Assembly: GCF_000372445.1 (NCBI RefSeq)
Contig: NZ_AQUY01000001.1
Location: forward strand, 93,157 to 157,156
DNA length: 64,000 bases
DNA from: Corynebacterium ulceribovis DSM 45146
Lineage (GTDB): Bacteria; Actinomycetota; Actinomycetes; Mycobacteriales; Mycobacteriaceae
Direction of reading: 5' to 3'
Both the position numbers and the translations under genes were made by a program. This document shows, piece by piece, positions 8,733 through 18,474 of the stretch. Within the stretch, counting starts at the first letter, position 1. Each line of letters begins with the position of its first letter. The notes beneath the pieces are model-generated. The model had not been told where the DNA came from and did no database searches. It worked only from the letters and a program-made list of their open reading frames with translations.

Positions 8733-8784
8733 CTCGGCGCTAGAGACCCCAGCGCTAGTGAATACCCTCGACGCTAGTGAATGT
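8733..8784. repeat. Short duplication at the fadD 3' end
   Basis: The motif CGCTAGTGAAT occurs at the fadD stop region (8770s) and again about 20 bases further out, with a third weaker GGCGCTAGAG. The fadD stop codon lies in one copy. Confidence 0.5.
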
Positions 8785-10507
8785 CGTCGGGGGTGGTGCC
8801 TGCTTCCTGCAGGGTCTCCATCAGCAGCGTTTGAATATCCCGGCGGCGGACCTTACCCATCTGGTCGCGTGGCAGTTCGTCATAGTGGTAGAACGCACGC
8901 GGCACCTTGTAGCGGGTCAACATGGTGCGGGAGTAATCGCGCAGCCCTTCCGGGTCGAGTCGGGCGCCTTCGCGCAGCGTAATCGCCGCGACAACCTTCT
9001 CCGAACCATCGGAGCACTCCAGACCAACCACAGAGGCATCTTCAATGTCTGGGTGGTCGGTCAGCACCTCTTCGACTTCGGCCGGATACACATTGAACCC
9101 ACCGGTAATAATGATTTCCTTGATGCGCGAGACCAACCGCACGAACCCGTCTGGCTCCTGCACACCCATGTCACCGGTGCGGAACCAATCGCCGTGGAAA
9201 GCGCGGGCAGTTTCCGCTTCATTATTCAGGTAGCCCTTGAACACCTGCGGGCCGCGCAGCAGCACTTCACCCGGTTCGCCATCCGGCATGGTTTCGTCAA
9301 GGTTGTCTGGGTTAGCAATCCGCACTTCAGTGTCCGGGAATGGCAGGCCAACGTAGCCCGGCCGGTGGTTGCCATCCATCGGGTTGCCCAGGGCAACCGG
9401 GGCGGTCTCGGTCAGGCCATAACCTTCGACGAGACGTCCGTGGGTGGCATCTTCCCACTTTTTCACGGTGCTGACCGGCAGCGTGGACGCACCAGAAAAG
9501 GCGTTGCGCACCGACAGCAACGAGACCCCTTTTTCTTCGGCGCCTTCAATGATCTTTTCGTACAGCGGCGGCACACCCGGCAACCACGTTGGTGGGTGCT
9601 TTTTCATCAGGTCGAGGATGAGGTCGATCCGTGGGGTTGGCAGCAGCACCATCTCGCCGCCAACAAGCAGCGACAACGTCAGCACCATGGTCAGGCCGTA
9701 GGCGTGGAAGAACGGTAGGGCGCCGAGCAGCCGTTCCGCCTCGTCGCCAAGGTTCGGCACCCACGCCAGACCCTGGTTACAGTTGGCCACGAGGTTGCGG
9801 TGGGTGAGCTGCGCACCTTTTGGTTGGCCAGTGGTGCCGGATGTGTACAGAATCAGGGCGACATCGTCGGCGCTGATCTGCGGGTCGGTAACGACATCGC
9901 GGCCGTCGCCGCCGCAGGCATCACCTTCGACGCTGCTAAATGCAATGGTGTTCGGGGCGAACTTCGACAGTTGCGCGCGCATTGCCGCTACCTTCGGGAT
10001 CGGCAGCTTCAGCATGGTGCGTTTGAGCAGCGGCATCGCCTCAATCATGTTGACCGAGATGATGGTTTCCAGGTTGGTGGTTTGGCGCAGTTCCTGCGCC
10101 ACTGGTGCCGCCTTATCCCAGAAGATGGCGACCTGTGCGCCGTGGTCTTCAAATGGCCCGCGCAGTTCGTGTGCGGTGTACAGCGGGTTATGTTCGATGA
10201 CGGTGGCACCGATTTTTTGGCAGGCGTAGAAGGCGATGACGTGCTGTGGGCAGTTCGGCAGCACGATGGCAACGCGGTCACCGCGGCGTACCCCGAGGGC
10301 ACGTAGGCCGGCGGCGAAGCGTCGAACGCGTTCGTCGAGTTGGGCGTAGCTGAGTTGGGCACCCATGAAGTACACGGCCGGTCGGTGGCTATAGCGGGTG
10401 ACCGCTCCGTCGAAGAGGTCGGCCAGGGTGGTGTCGTCATAGTTCAGGGAATGTGGTGTCCATTCTGGATATAGTTCCAACCACGCGCGGTTTTCGTAAG
10501 CTCCCAA
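8774..10507 (-). CDS. fadD: Long-chain fatty acid-CoA/AMP ligase family protein
   Basis: 577 residues. An ANL-superfamily adenylating enzyme: LILYTSGTTGQPKG (ATP loop), GYGLTETAP, DWFRTGD, and the C-terminal GKVRRRDI with the catalytic Lys. It most likely activates fatty acids to acyl-CoA. The start is a TTG preceded by GAAAGG at seven bases; no better ATG or GTG fits the conserved N-terminus. Divergent from mshA. The exact acyl substrate cannot be told from the sequence. Confidence 0.88.
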   Translation of the reverse strand: MGAYENRAWLELYPEWTPHSLNYDDTTLADLFDGAVTRYSHRPAVYFMGAQLSYAQLDERVRRFAAGLRALGVRRGDRVAIVLPNCPQHVIAFYACQKIGATVIEHNPLYTAHELRGPFEDHGAQVAIFWDKAAPVAQELRQTTNLETIISVNMIEAMPLLKRTMLKLPIPKVAAMRAQLSKFAPNTIAFSSVEGDACGGDGRDVVTDPQISADDVALILYTSGTTGQPKGAQLTHRNLVANCNQGLAWVPNLGDEAERLLGALPFFHAYGLTMVLTLSLLVGGEMVLLPTPRIDLILDLMKKHPPTWLPGVPPLYEKIIEGAEEKGVSLLSVRNAFSGASTLPVSTVKKWEDATHGRLVEGYGLTETAPVALGNPMDGNHRPGYVGLPFPDTEVRIANPDNLDETMPDGEPGEVLLRGPQVFKGYLNNEAETARAFHGDWFRTGDMGVQEPDGFVRLVSRIKEIIITGGFNVYPAEVEEVLTDHPDIEDASVVGLECSDGSEKVVAAITLREGARLDPEGLRDYSRTMLTRYKVPRAFYHYDELPRDQMGKVRRRDIQTLLMETLQEAGTTPDDIH

Positions 10508-10601
10508 AGCAGTACCTTTCGTTAACAGTTAATTCTTAGGGTAGTACTTTCGGTAGCAATAGAGTTGCGTAATCCCCTCACTGCCGGGAAAGCTGGGAGA
10601 C

Positions 10602-11891
10602 ATGAGCACCAAGATGCGCCGACTTGCGGTGATTTCCATGCACACTTCACCGTTGGAGCAGCCCGGTTCCGGTGATGCGGGCGGGATGAATGTGTACATT
10701 TTGCATACTGCCCGGCAAACAGCTCGCCGTGGGATTGAGGTGGACATTTATACCCGCGCCACCCGGCCGAGCCAGCCGGAAGTGGTGACGGTGGAGCCAA
10801 ATCTGCGGGTTATCAACATTGTGGCCGGGCCATATGAGGGCCTGTCCAAGAATGAACTATCCACGCAGCTGACGGCGTTTACCGGCGGCATTATCGATTT
10901 CATTCGGCGGGAACAGACTGCCCCGTACTGCACGATTCATTCCCACTATTGGCTTTCTGGGCAGGTTGCCTGGTTACTGCGCGACCTATGGGAGGTGCCG
11001 TGGGTTCATACTGCGCACACATTGGCCGCGGTGAAGAACCTGAATCGCGCGGTCGGCGATAAGCCCGAGCCGGAGTCACGTCGCATCTGTGAGCAGCAAA
11101 TTGTCGACAATGCGGACCGCCTCGTGGTTAACACCACCGATGAGACGGAGATGTTGGTGCACCACTATGACGCGGAGCCGGAGCGTATTTCGGTGGTGCC
11201 ACCCGGCGTCGATTTGAGCTTGTTCACCCCGGGCACGAACCGTAATACCGAACGGTCGCGCCGGGCCTTGGGCATCCCATTGGATGCGAAGGTGGTGGCG
11301 TTTGTTGGTCGGCTGCAGCCGTTGAAAGGCCCGGATGTGTTGCTGAAGGCCGCGGCGGAGCTGATGCGTCGCGATCCGTGCCGCAATCTGCAGGTGGTGC
11401 TGTGCGGTGGCCCGTCGGGCAATGGGTTGGAACGGCCGGATGAATACATTGAGTTGGCCCGGGAGCTGAAGCTTGATGGGGTGGTGCGGTTCCTGCGACC
11501 ACGGCCGGCCGAGGAGCTGGTCACGGTGTACCAGGCCGCCGATGTAGTGGCGATGCCGAGCCACAGTGAATCCTTCGGGTTGGTGTCGATGGAGGCGCAG
11601 GCCACGGGCACGCCGGTGGTGGCAACGCGCACGGGTGGTTTGACCTTGGCGGTCCGCGACGGGGAAACCGGTTTGTTGGTGTCCGGTCACGATCCGCTGG
11701 TGTGGGCCGACACTTTGGAACGCATTTTGGAGAACGATGAGCTGCGGATTCAGATGGCGACGCAGGCACCGGTGCATGCGCAGCAGTTCAGTTGGGAGAA
11801 ATCGGTGGACATGTTGGAGCGGGTGTATGACGGCGCGGAGCAGTGCGCTGATCAGCGTCATCAGCGCGATCGGAATGGGGTGGGGGCGTAG
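10602..11891 (+). CDS. mshA: D-inositol-3-phosphate glycosyltransferase (mycothiol synthesis)
   Basis: 429 residues. GT-B glycosyltransferase of family GT4 that transfers GlcNAc from UDP-GlcNAc to 1-L-myo-inositol-1-phosphate, first step of mycothiol synthesis. The N-terminus [20 protein letters not shown] and the acceptor/donor motifs [15 protein letters not shown] and [19 protein letters not shown] are typical of MshA. SD-like GGGAG precedes the ATG. It is followed after 2 bases by the YbjN-domain gene, as in other corynebacteria. Confidence 0.95.
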   Translation: MSTKMRRLAVISMHTSPLEQPGSGDAGGMNVYILHTARQTARRGIEVDIYTRATRPSQPEVVTVEPNLRVINIVAGPYEGLSKNELSTQLTAFTGGIIDFIRREQTAPYCTIHSHYWLSGQVAWLLRDLWEVPWVHTAHTLAAVKNLNRAVGDKPEPESRRICEQQIVDNADRLVVNTTDETEMLVHHYDAEPERISVVPPGVDLSLFTPGTNRNTERSRRALGIPLDAKVVAFVGRLQPLKGPDVLLKAAAELMRRDPCRNLQVVLCGGPSGNGLERPDEYIELARELKLDGVVRFLRPRPAEELVTVYQAADVVAMPSHSESFGLVSMEAQATGTPVVATRTGGLTLAVRDGETGLLVSGHDPLVWADTLERILENDELRIQMATQAPVHAQQFSWEKSVDMLERVYDGAEQCADQRHQRDRNGVGA

Positions 11892-11893
11892 CC

Positions 11894-12427
11894 ATGGCTG
11901 ATTCACCTTCTGCGGGGTTTGACCCGTCGGCAGCTTTGTCGGAGTTGTCCGCGCAACTAGACGAGGTTGGCGTTGACTTCGAGGTTCGCGATAACAGTGC
12001 GGTTGTGGTGCTTCCGGGCGTCAAAAAGCTCAAAACCCTGTGCTTATTGACGCCTACCCCTACCGCGCTCCGTGCGGAAGCCTTCGTATGCCGGGCGCCC
12101 GAGGAGAACTTTGCCGAGGTGTACCGGTGGCTGCTGGAGCGCAATCGGAACCTGTTCGGTGTGGGGTACACCTTGGATGCGCTTGGTGATATTTATTTGG
12201 TCGGGCATGTGCCTGGGCCGGTGTCAACGGCGGCGTTGGATTCGCTGTTGGGGCAGGTGTTGGAGGCTGCAGATCGCGATTTCAACCTCATTTTGGCGAA
12301 GGGTTTTGCCACTTCGATTCGCAATGAGTGGCAATGGCGAACCGAACGGGGGGAGTCTACTCGCAACTTGGCGGAGTTCACGCACTTGTCCAGCCACGAA
12401 AGCAAAAGCAATGGCACAATTGAAGGT
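11894..12427 (+). CDS. YbjN-domain protein, in-frame with gpmA and without its own stop
   Basis: 178 codons matching the YbjN (type III secretion chaperone-like) fold found between mshA and gpmA in corynebacteria and mycobacteria; function unknown. [20 protein letters not shown] and DIYLVGHVP are recognisable. The frame has no stop codon and continues straight into gpmA ([14 protein letters not shown] then MTQGTLILL), so a 428-residue fusion would be made unless ribosomes leave by another route. An inverted pair of the 11-mer described below lies inside it at 12019-12052. The ATG is two bases after the mshA stop. Confidence 0.75.
12415..12420 (+). promoter_or_regulatory. Probable -10 element of gpmA inside the YbjN frame
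   Basis: GGCACAATTG fits an extended corynebacterial -10 (GNTANAATNG) except for C in place of the first T. It ends 7 bases before the gpmA ATG, so transcription could begin at the start codon and give a leaderless gpmA mRNA. Confidence 0.5.
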
Positions 12428-13180
12428 ATGACTCAAGGAACACTCATTCTGCTGCGACACGGCCAGTCGGTTTGGAACGCTTCGAACCAATTCACCGGTT
12501 GGGTGGATGTCGCTTTGACCGAAAAGGGCATTGAAGAAGCGAAGAAGGCGGGCCAGCTTCTCAAGACCGAAAAGATCTACCCGAACGTGCTGTACACCTC
12601 CCTGCTGCGTCGTGCGATTAATACCGCACACATCGCGCTGGATGAGATGGACCGCCTGTGGATTCCAGTTGTGCGCGACTGGCGTCTGAACGAGCGCCAC
12701 TACGGCAAGCTTCAGGGTCTGAACAAGGCGGAAATTAAGGAAGAGTTCGGCGACGAACAGTTCATGCTGTGGCGTCGTTCTTACGACACCCCACCGCCAG
12801 CTATCGACGCGGATAACGATTACGCGCAGACTCATGACCCGCGCTACGCCAACCTGGACGAAGTGCCAAACACCGAGTGCCTGCTCGATGTGGTCAAGCG
12901 GTTCATCCCGTACTTCGAGGAAGAGATTCTGCCTCGCGCCAAGGCTGGCGAAACTGTGCTGATTGCAGCGCACGGTAACTCGTTGCGCGCGCTGGTCAAG
13001 CACCTGGAAGGCATTTCCGATGAGGACATCGCTGGCTTGAACATCCCAACTGGTATTCCACTGCGCTACGACATCAGCGCAGACGGCAAGGTGCTGAATG
13101 AGGGCGGCAAGGGTGTCTACTTGGACCCTGAAGCTGCCGCTGCTGGCGCTGCTGCGGTTGCGGCGCAGGGCGGTAAGTAG
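12428..13180 (+). CDS. gpmA: 2,3-bisphosphoglycerate-dependent phosphoglycerate mutase
   Basis: 250 residues, normal length. Interconverts 3- and 2-phosphoglycerate in glycolysis. [20 protein letters not shown] carries the phosphohistidine; [27 protein letters not shown] and [16 protein letters not shown] are the other signature regions. The ATG start matches the family N-terminus; GAAGG precedes it by only one base, a poor ribosome site, whereas CACAAT seven bases upstream suits a leaderless start. The upstream frame reads into it without a stop. Followed by a strong terminator. Confidence 0.95.
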   Translation: MTQGTLILLRHGQSVWNASNQFTGWVDVALTEKGIEEAKKAGQLLKTEKIYPNVLYTSLLRRAINTAHIALDEMDRLWIPVVRDWRLNERHYGKLQGLNKAEIKEEFGDEQFMLWRRSYDTPPPAIDADNDYAQTHDPRYANLDEVPNTECLLDVVKRFIPYFEEEILPRAKAGETVLIAAHGNSLRALVKHLEGISDEDIAGLNIPTGIPLRYDISADGKVLNEGGKGVYLDPEAAAAGAAAVAAQGGK

Positions 13181-13210
13181 TTTCAGTTTGGGCTGCTAGC
13201 CGGAACCGTT

Positions 13211-13256
13211 AAAGACCTTGGCCTGGTGATCGCCGTCACCGGGCCGGGTCTTTTTT
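13211..13256 (+). terminator. Intrinsic terminator after gpmA
   Basis: Nested stem: GACC/GGTC, GGCC/GGCC and GGTGA/TCACC around a TCGCCG loop, followed by six T. The A-run on the left could make it work in both directions. It argues against a senX3 start directly at 13257. Confidence 0.85.
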
Positions 13257-13295
13257 GTGCAGTTTGTGACCGCAGCGACGGAGAATGTAGGGACT

Positions 13296-14459
13296 GTGTC
13301 CAATTATCTCGCCTTTTTCTTGGGGTTCGCCGCCTCATCAGTGGTGTTTGTGCTGGTGGTGATGTTTTATCGCCGACACCAGCAGAAAATGCTGCTGGAC
13401 CGGGCTGCCGAAAACCGAGTATCCACCATTGCCCAAGTCCTGCACTTGGCTATCCAAGGTGCCCCAACTGGGGTGGCGGTGGTGAACTCTGCCCGGAATG
13501 TGCTGCTGTCTAACCCGAGCGCGCATGAGCTGGGCTTAGTGCACGAACGCAATTTGAATGCGAAGGCGTGGGATGTGGCTTCCCGGGTGTTTTCCGACCA
13601 GGAAAGCCGCGAGTTTGATTTGACGATTTCGACGCGGCGGGTGGGGCGGCCACCGGTGGCGGTGGCGGGTTTTGCGATGCCGCTGACAATTACTGATGAC
13701 CGCTATGTGGTGCTGTACGCCAGCGATGAGTCTGAGCAAGTGCGTATGGAAGCTGCACGGCGAGATTTTGTGGCGAATGTGTCCCACGAGTTGAAGACTC
13801 CGGTCGGTGCGATGAGCCTTCTGGTTGAAGCGCTGATGGAGGCGAAGGATGACGCAGATTCAGTGGAGTACTTCGGCGGCCGACTAGTCCGAGAGTCCAA
13901 GCGGCTGTCGAAGATGATCACCGAGCTGATTTCCTTGTCGAAGTTGCAGGGCGCGGAACCGCTTCCGGATATGCACCGAGTCAGTGTGGATGACGTGGTG
14001 GATGAGGCAGTATCGCGGTGCCAACTGGTGGCGGAGAACGCCGGCATTGAGATCACCGCCGACGAGCCGACTGGGGTGTATGTCCGCGGTGATAAGGCCC
14101 TGTTGGCGACGGCAGTGGCGAACCTCATTACGAACGCGATTAACTATTCGCCGGAGCAGACCCCGGTGACGGTGAGCCGCCGCATTGTCGACGGTGACAC
14201 GGTGGGCATTCGGGTGACGGACCGCGGTATCGGTATTTCCCTGGAGGACCAGAAGCGAGTGTTTGAGCGTTTCTTCCGAGTGGACAAGGCACGGTCGCGG
14301 GCGACTGGCGGCACCGGCCTTGGGCTGGCAATTGTTAAACATGTCGCAGCTAATCACGGCGGAGCCATTAAGCTGTGGAGTAGGCCTGGGACCGGTTCCA
14401 CGTTTACGCTGGAACTGCCAATCAGTGACCGGGATGGCCAGGCTGTGTCGAGAGGATGA
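13296..14459 (+). CDS. senX3: Sensor histidine kinase SenX3
   Basis: 387 residues from this GTG. Membrane kinase that pairs with RegX3 to sense phosphate limitation. One membrane segment near the N-terminus (LAFFLGFAASSVVFVLVVMF), a PAS-like region, HisKA with the phosphorylated His in FVANVSHELKTPVGAMSLL, and HATPase boxes NLITNAINYSP, TDRGIGIS and GGTGLGLAIVKHVAANHGG. I chose the GTG at 13296 because AGGGA lies just before it and the GTG at 13257 abuts the gpmA terminator. regX3 follows after 7 bases. Confidence 0.9.
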   Translation: MSNYLAFFLGFAASSVVFVLVVMFYRRHQQKMLLDRAAENRVSTIAQVLHLAIQGAPTGVAVVNSARNVLLSNPSAHELGLVHERNLNAKAWDVASRVFSDQESREFDLTISTRRVGRPPVAVAGFAMPLTITDDRYVVLYASDESEQVRMEAARRDFVANVSHELKTPVGAMSLLVEALMEAKDDADSVEYFGGRLVRESKRLSKMITELISLSKLQGAEPLPDMHRVSVDDVVDEAVSRCQLVAENAGIEITADEPTGVYVRGDKALLATAVANLITNAINYSPEQTPVTVSRRIVDGDTVGIRVTDRGIGISLEDQKRVFERFFRVDKARSRATGGTGLGLAIVKHVAANHGGAIKLWSRPGTGSTFTLELPISDRDGQAVSRG

Positions 14460-14466
14460 ACTGTTA

Positions 14467-15156
14467 ATGACTAGCGTTCTAATCGTTGAGGACGAAGAAT
14501 CGCTTGCGGACCCATTGGCTTTCTTGCTTCGTAAAGAGGGTTTTGAAGTCCACGTGGCGTTGGACGGCCCCACTGCTTTGAGTGAGTTCGACCGAGTTCC
14601 CATTGACATTGTGCTTTTGGACCTGATGCTGCCTGGCATGAACGGCACCGAGGTGTGTAAGCAGCTGCGGACGCGCTCCCAGGTGCCGGTCATTATGGTC
14701 ACTGCCCGCGATTCGGAGATTGACAAGGTTGTCGGCCTGGAAATTGGCGCTGATGATTACGTCACTAAGCCGTATTCGTCCCGGGAGCTGATTGCCCGGA
14801 TCCGTGCGGTGCTGCGCCGCGGCGGCGATCCAGAGATGACCGAAGAAGTGCTTGATGACGTTTTGGAATCTGGCCGAGTACGGATGGACGTCGAGCGGCA
14901 CACTGTCGAAGTTGATGGTGTGCCGGTGCAGATGCCGCTGAAGGAATTCGATCTGCTGGAGTTCCTGCTGCGTAACACCGGCCGGGTACTCACCCGCGGT
15001 CAGCTCATTGACCGGGTGTGGGGCGCTGATTATGTCGGCGACACCAAGACTTTGGATGTGCACGTTAAGCGGTTGCGCTCGAAGATTGAGGAGCACCCGT
15101 CGCGCCCGAAGCACCTGATTACGGTGCGTGGCCTCGGTTACAAGTTCGAGGAGTAG
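14467..15156 (+). CDS. regX3: OmpR/PhoB-type response regulator RegX3
   Basis: 229 residues. Receiver domain with the acidic pocket in LIVEDEESLAD, phosphoacceptor Asp in IVLLDLMLPGMNG, Thr in MVTARDSE and Lys in DDYVTKPYS, then a winged-helix domain (DLLEFLLRNTGRVLTR ... TLDVHVKRLRSKIE ... VRGLGYKFEE). Partner of SenX3 in the phosphate response. The start is the ATG that gives TSVLIVEDEE; no longer form is needed. Overlaps the convergent Cys-rich gene by 19 bases. Confidence 0.95.
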   Translation: MTSVLIVEDEESLADPLAFLLRKEGFEVHVALDGPTALSEFDRVPIDIVLLDLMLPGMNGTEVCKQLRTRSQVPVIMVTARDSEIDKVVGLEIGADDYVTKPYSSRELIARIRAVLRRGGDPEMTEEVLDDVLESGRVRMDVERHTVEVDGVPVQMPLKEFDLLEFLLRNTGRVLTRGQLIDRVWGADYVGDTKTLDVHVKRLRSKIEEHPSRPKHLITVRGLGYKFEE

Positions 15157-16154
15157 TTCTTCTGTCGGCGACCTGGCTGCTCGGCTTGTTCCCGGGTGGC
15201 TGGGTGGACAGCGAGTAGCGGGTACCCGGACGGGGCGATGGCTCCGTTTGTCGCAGCGTTCAGTTCTTTCGCGATCGCTTCGCGTTTGCGGCACTGTTCG
15301 GCGAGGTAGTCGTAGGCTGCGTCGCCAATGAGTTCGCGTAGTTCGGACTCCATGGACTGATACACCGCGACTTTGCCCACGTGTGCCTGCGGGGAACTAG
15401 TGCACCACCAGTCGAAGTCTTCGCCGCCGGAGCCCCAGGCACGGCGGTCATACTCGGTGATGGTGGTGTGTAGGACTTCGACGTCGTCAGGCCGGGTTTC
15501 GTAGTCTTCGAGGCGGCGCAGCGGCACTTGCCAGCACACTTCTGGCTTGGATTTTTCCAGGAGGAGGCCCTTGTCGATGGCCCATTGGTGCAGTGCGCAG
15601 CCACGACCGAAGGGGCCGGTGTGGTCATTATGGAAAATGCAGGCACCTTTTTTGACGACAGTTTTGAGGGCAGGTTCCATTTCGCCGGCGTCGTCAGCCA
15701 ATTCGTCCCAGACCAGCCATGGTTCCAAGGGCTCGTCGAGGATGTCGGAGTCGATAGCGTTGAAGTAGGCCTGGGTGGTTTTAGGTTTGTTCTGCCAGTA
15801 GTCGCCGTCGGCGACCATGTTGCGGACGTTGTCGATGAGCCGGTCGCGGTCATCTTCGTCGGTGAGGAATGCGCCGTGGGTGCAGCAGCCTACTTCGGGT
15901 AGTTCGTGGTCGATGCCGGGGCAGGCTTCGGTGCCGAAGACGCATTGCCAGCGGGAGAGCAGCCAGGTCAAATCAACGGTGATGAGGTGCAGTGGGTCTT
16001 CTGGGTTGGTGAATTCCAGCCATTCGCGGTCGAAGTCTGGGGTCACTTCCCACTGCGATGGGGCCTGTGGCCGGCTGGTGTCCGGGGTATCGGTTTCGGT
16101 GCCGGTTTGGCCGTCTTCTGGGGTGAGATCGTCGTTTTGCGCAGGTGCATTCAC
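15138..16154 (-). CDS. Cys-rich conserved protein (Rv0495c-like)
   Basis: 338 residues. The order regX3 / this gene (reverse) / ppx matches Rv0495c in mycobacteria. At least nine Cys are spread in short motifs: CVFGTEACPG, VGCCTHGAF, GACIFHN, GRGCALHQ, PEVCWQVP and WWCTS. This suggests metal or iron-sulfur binding, similar in style to YkgJ/DUF3109-type proteins, but no function is proven. The first 45 residues are Thr/Pro/Asp-rich and probably disordered. GTG start, divergent from ppx with 34 bases between starts. Confidence 0.7.
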   Translation of the reverse strand: MNAPAQNDDLTPEDGQTGTETDTPDTSRPQAPSQWEVTPDFDREWLEFTNPEDPLHLITVDLTWLLSRWQCVFGTEACPGIDHELPEVGCCTHGAFLTDEDDRDRLIDNVRNMVADGDYWQNKPKTTQAYFNAIDSDILDEPLEPWLVWDELADDAGEMEPALKTVVKKGACIFHNDHTGPFGRGCALHQWAIDKGLLLEKSKPEVCWQVPLRRLEDYETRPDDVEVLHTTITEYDRRAWGSGGEDFDWWCTSSPQAHVGKVAVYQSMESELRELIGDAAYDYLAEQCRKREAIAKELNAATNGAIAPSGYPLLAVHPATREQAEQPGRRQKNYSSNL

Positions 16155-16175
16155 ACTTACCCAGGGTATAGCGTC

Positions 16176-16181
16176 TAATCT
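16176..16181 (+). promoter_or_regulatory. -10 element of ppx
   Basis: TAATCT ends 7 bases before the GTG chosen as the ppx start, fitting a leaderless transcript. Confidence 0.45.
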
Positions 16182-16188
16182 GGTGACC

Positions 16189-17115
16189 GTGCGACTAGGT
16201 GTATTGGATGTGGGCAGTAATACTGTTCATCTGGTTGTGGTGGATGCGCGTCCGGGCGGTCACCCAACTCCGATGAGCGATTCGAAGACCACGATGAAGC
16301 TGGTAGAGCACCTCGATTCTGAGGGTGCGATGACGAAGGTGGGCATTAAAAAGCTCACCGGCGCTGTTGCGGAGGCCGCCGATTTGGTGGGCTCGATGCG
16401 TTGTCAGGAAATGATCTCTTTTGCTACTTCTGCGGTGCGTGATGCCGCGAATGGTGAGGAGATTTTGGCGGCGGTGGAGAAGGATACCGGCGTTAAGCTG
16501 GAGATTCTGTCCGGTGAGGACGAAGCCCGCTTAACCTTTTTGGCGGTTCGTCGTTGGTTTGGTTGGTCTGCCGGCCGCATTATCAACCTCGATATTGGCG
16601 GCGGCTCCTTGGAGCTGACTTCCGGCTCGGATGAGGACCCAGATGCGGCATATAGCTTGCTGCTGGGTGCTGGCCGCCTGACCCATGAGTGGTTTGATAC
16701 CGATCCGCCGTCGCGGAAGAAGATTGATGCGCTGCGTGACTTTATCGACGCTGAGCTGTTTGAAGCGGCACGTAATATTCGGAATTTGGGTCCGGGGGAC
16801 CGGGCAACTGCGACGTCAAAGACTTTCCGGACGTTGGCGCGGTTGACGGGTGCAGCGCCGAGTGCGGCTGGTCCCCGGGTGCGCCGTACGCTCACAGCTG
16901 CAGGTTTGCGCCAGTTGATTGCGTTTATTTCGCGGATGACTGCGGCTGACCGTGCGGAGCTTGAAGGTGTGAGCCAGAACCGTTCGCACCAGATTGTTGC
17001 CGGTGCGTTGGTTGCGGAGGCGAGTATGCGTGCGCTTGGCTTGGAGGAGCTGGAAATTTGTCCGTGGGCGTTGCGTGAGGGTGTTATCCTTCGCCGAATC
17101 GACCGAGGATACTAA
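16189..17115 (+). CDS. ppx: Ppx/GppA family exopolyphosphatase
   Basis: 308 residues. Sugar-kinase/Hsp70-fold phosphatase that removes terminal phosphate from polyphosphate or pppGpp. [19 protein letters not shown] and [15 protein letters not shown] are the two phosphate-binding loops. The length corresponds to the short two-domain actinobacterial form. The GTG start is 7 bases after TAATCT and matches the family N-terminus. Its position beside senX3-regX3 is consistent with phosphate metabolism, though Ppx1/Ppx2-type substrate preference cannot be read here. Confidence 0.9.
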   Translation: MRLGVLDVGSNTVHLVVVDARPGGHPTPMSDSKTTMKLVEHLDSEGAMTKVGIKKLTGAVAEAADLVGSMRCQEMISFATSAVRDAANGEEILAAVEKDTGVKLEILSGEDEARLTFLAVRRWFGWSAGRIINLDIGGGSLELTSGSDEDPDAAYSLLLGAGRLTHEWFDTDPPSRKKIDALRDFIDAELFEAARNIRNLGPGDRATATSKTFRTLARLTGAAPSAAGPRVRRTLTAAGLRQLIAFISRMTAADRAELEGVSQNRSHQIVAGALVAEASMRALGLEELEICPWALREGVILRRIDRGY

Positions 17116-17172
17116 GCTAGACCTAATAGCCGTCTGCGCGGGTGGCCGTTAATCGAGAAAGGTGTAGGACGT

Positions 17173-18393
17173 ATGAGCGAGAAGCTAACAGTCGCCGAAT
17201 TGCTGGCGCGTGCCCAGCAAGAGGGTAAGACTCGGTCTGATCGTCCACGCCGTCGTCGCCGTCGCAGCTTGGAGGAGGGCGGCATTTCGGTTAGCGAGCT
17301 CACTGGTTCGATTCCGGTTGTCCGAGACCGCAGTGCCGCTGCCCATTCCGATGGGGGAGACAAAGAGTTTGTTGACGTTGCGGGGGAGTCGGGAGCACCT
17401 GCTGTCTCGGAGCCGGTGTCTGAACCGGGGGTAGCTGAACAGCCTGCGGAACAACCTGCTGCCGAGCCTGCTGAAGCAGAGGCCTCCGAAGAAGAGACCT
17501 CTGACGAAGTCGCGGAGGAACTCGCCCCAGAAGCTGACGCTGAGCCTGAGGTTGTGGAATCAGAAGTCGCACCTGCTTCTGAGCCAGAACCGGTCGCCGA
17601 GGTTGAACCGGAAACCGAGCCAGAACCGGAAGCTGAGCTAGAGCCGGAGGCTGAAGCAGTAGCGGCTCCACAGGAGCGACTTGAGGCTGAGTCGCACCCG
17701 CGCACCGACTCCATCCCATTTGTTATCCCGGCGGCTCCGCGGGAAGTCGATGTTGATGATGCTACCGGCGACATCACGTTTTCTTTCGAGGCGGTTACCG
17801 CCGCTGACCCTGAGATGCCTCCATTTGAGGCTCCTGGGGAAGTATCCGTCGACAAGCTCGAATCTGGGGAGACTGAAGTTTTCCCAACCGTTCCTGACAT
17901 GGCTGACGCCACCGACGAGCCGGTGGGGCTGACCGTGCCTGCCCAGGTGGATGCTGATGTCGATGAGGCCGCAGACGTTGACGAGGACCTCGATGACGAG
18001 GACTACGACGCGTACGAGGATTACGACGAAGATTACAACGAGGACCTCGAAGCCGAAGACTACGACGGGGATTTCGACGACGAGGACTATGACGAGGAAG
18101 ACTACGAGGGCGCGGACGACGACGCCGAAGACGATGAGGATGACGCCATTTCTTGGCCAGTTCTCATTGGTGAAGTCATCGTTGGGTTGGCTATTGGTGC
18201 CGGTATCTTCTTGGGCTTCGAAAAGCTGTGGGAATCTGCACCAGTGTGGTTGGTCGTGGCCCTGGCTATTGCGGTAATCGTGTTGTTGATGGCGGTGGTT
18301 CAGGTGCTGCGCCGTGAGCGCGACATTTTGACCATGCTGATGGCTGCAGCTGCCGGTGCTGCAATCACTTTCGGTCCTGCGCTACTGGCGTAA
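17173..18393 (+). CDS. Acidic repeat-rich membrane protein
   Basis: 406 residues. A basic N-terminus (RPRRRRRRSLEEGGISVSEL) is followed by a long Glu/Pro/Ala region (about 75-180), a second acidic block of Asp/Tyr repeats (about 260-320), then three hydrophobic C-terminal segments. The soluble part is very likely disordered and cytoplasmic. I do not recognise a function; a membrane protein in this position between ppx and proC occurs in other corynebacteria. The GAAAGG element before the ATG supports the start. Confidence 0.7.
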   Translation: MSEKLTVAELLARAQQEGKTRSDRPRRRRRRSLEEGGISVSELTGSIPVVRDRSAAAHSDGGDKEFVDVAGESGAPAVSEPVSEPGVAEQPAEQPAAEPAEAEASEEETSDEVAEELAPEADAEPEVVESEVAPASEPEPVAEVEPETEPEPEAELEPEAEAVAAPQERLEAESHPRTDSIPFVIPAAPREVDVDDATGDITFSFEAVTAADPEMPPFEAPGEVSVDKLESGETEVFPTVPDMADATDEPVGLTVPAQVDADVDEAADVDEDLDDEDYDAYEDYDEDYNEDLEAEDYDGDFDDEDYDEEDYEGADDDAEDDEDDAISWPVLIGEVIVGLAIGAGIFLGFEKLWESAPVWLVVALAIAVIVLLMAVVQVLRRERDILTMLMAAAAGAAITFGPALLA

Positions 18394-18401
18394 CTTCCGT
18401 C

Positions 18402-18419
18402 AACTCAGCAGGAGTTTTT
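18402..18419 (+). terminator. Weak terminator after the acidic membrane protein
   Basis: AACTC and GAGTT form a 5-bp stem followed by T residues, just past the stop codon. Confidence 0.35.
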
Positions 18420-18474
18420 CGCCACGGCGCCGCGCTAGTTCGAAATCTTGGCGGCTAGATGGCACCCTGAAGGC

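Noticed and set aside
15817..17115. ppx as a 432-residue protein
   Set aside because: The upstream part is antisense to the Cys-rich gene and carries no phosphatase motif.
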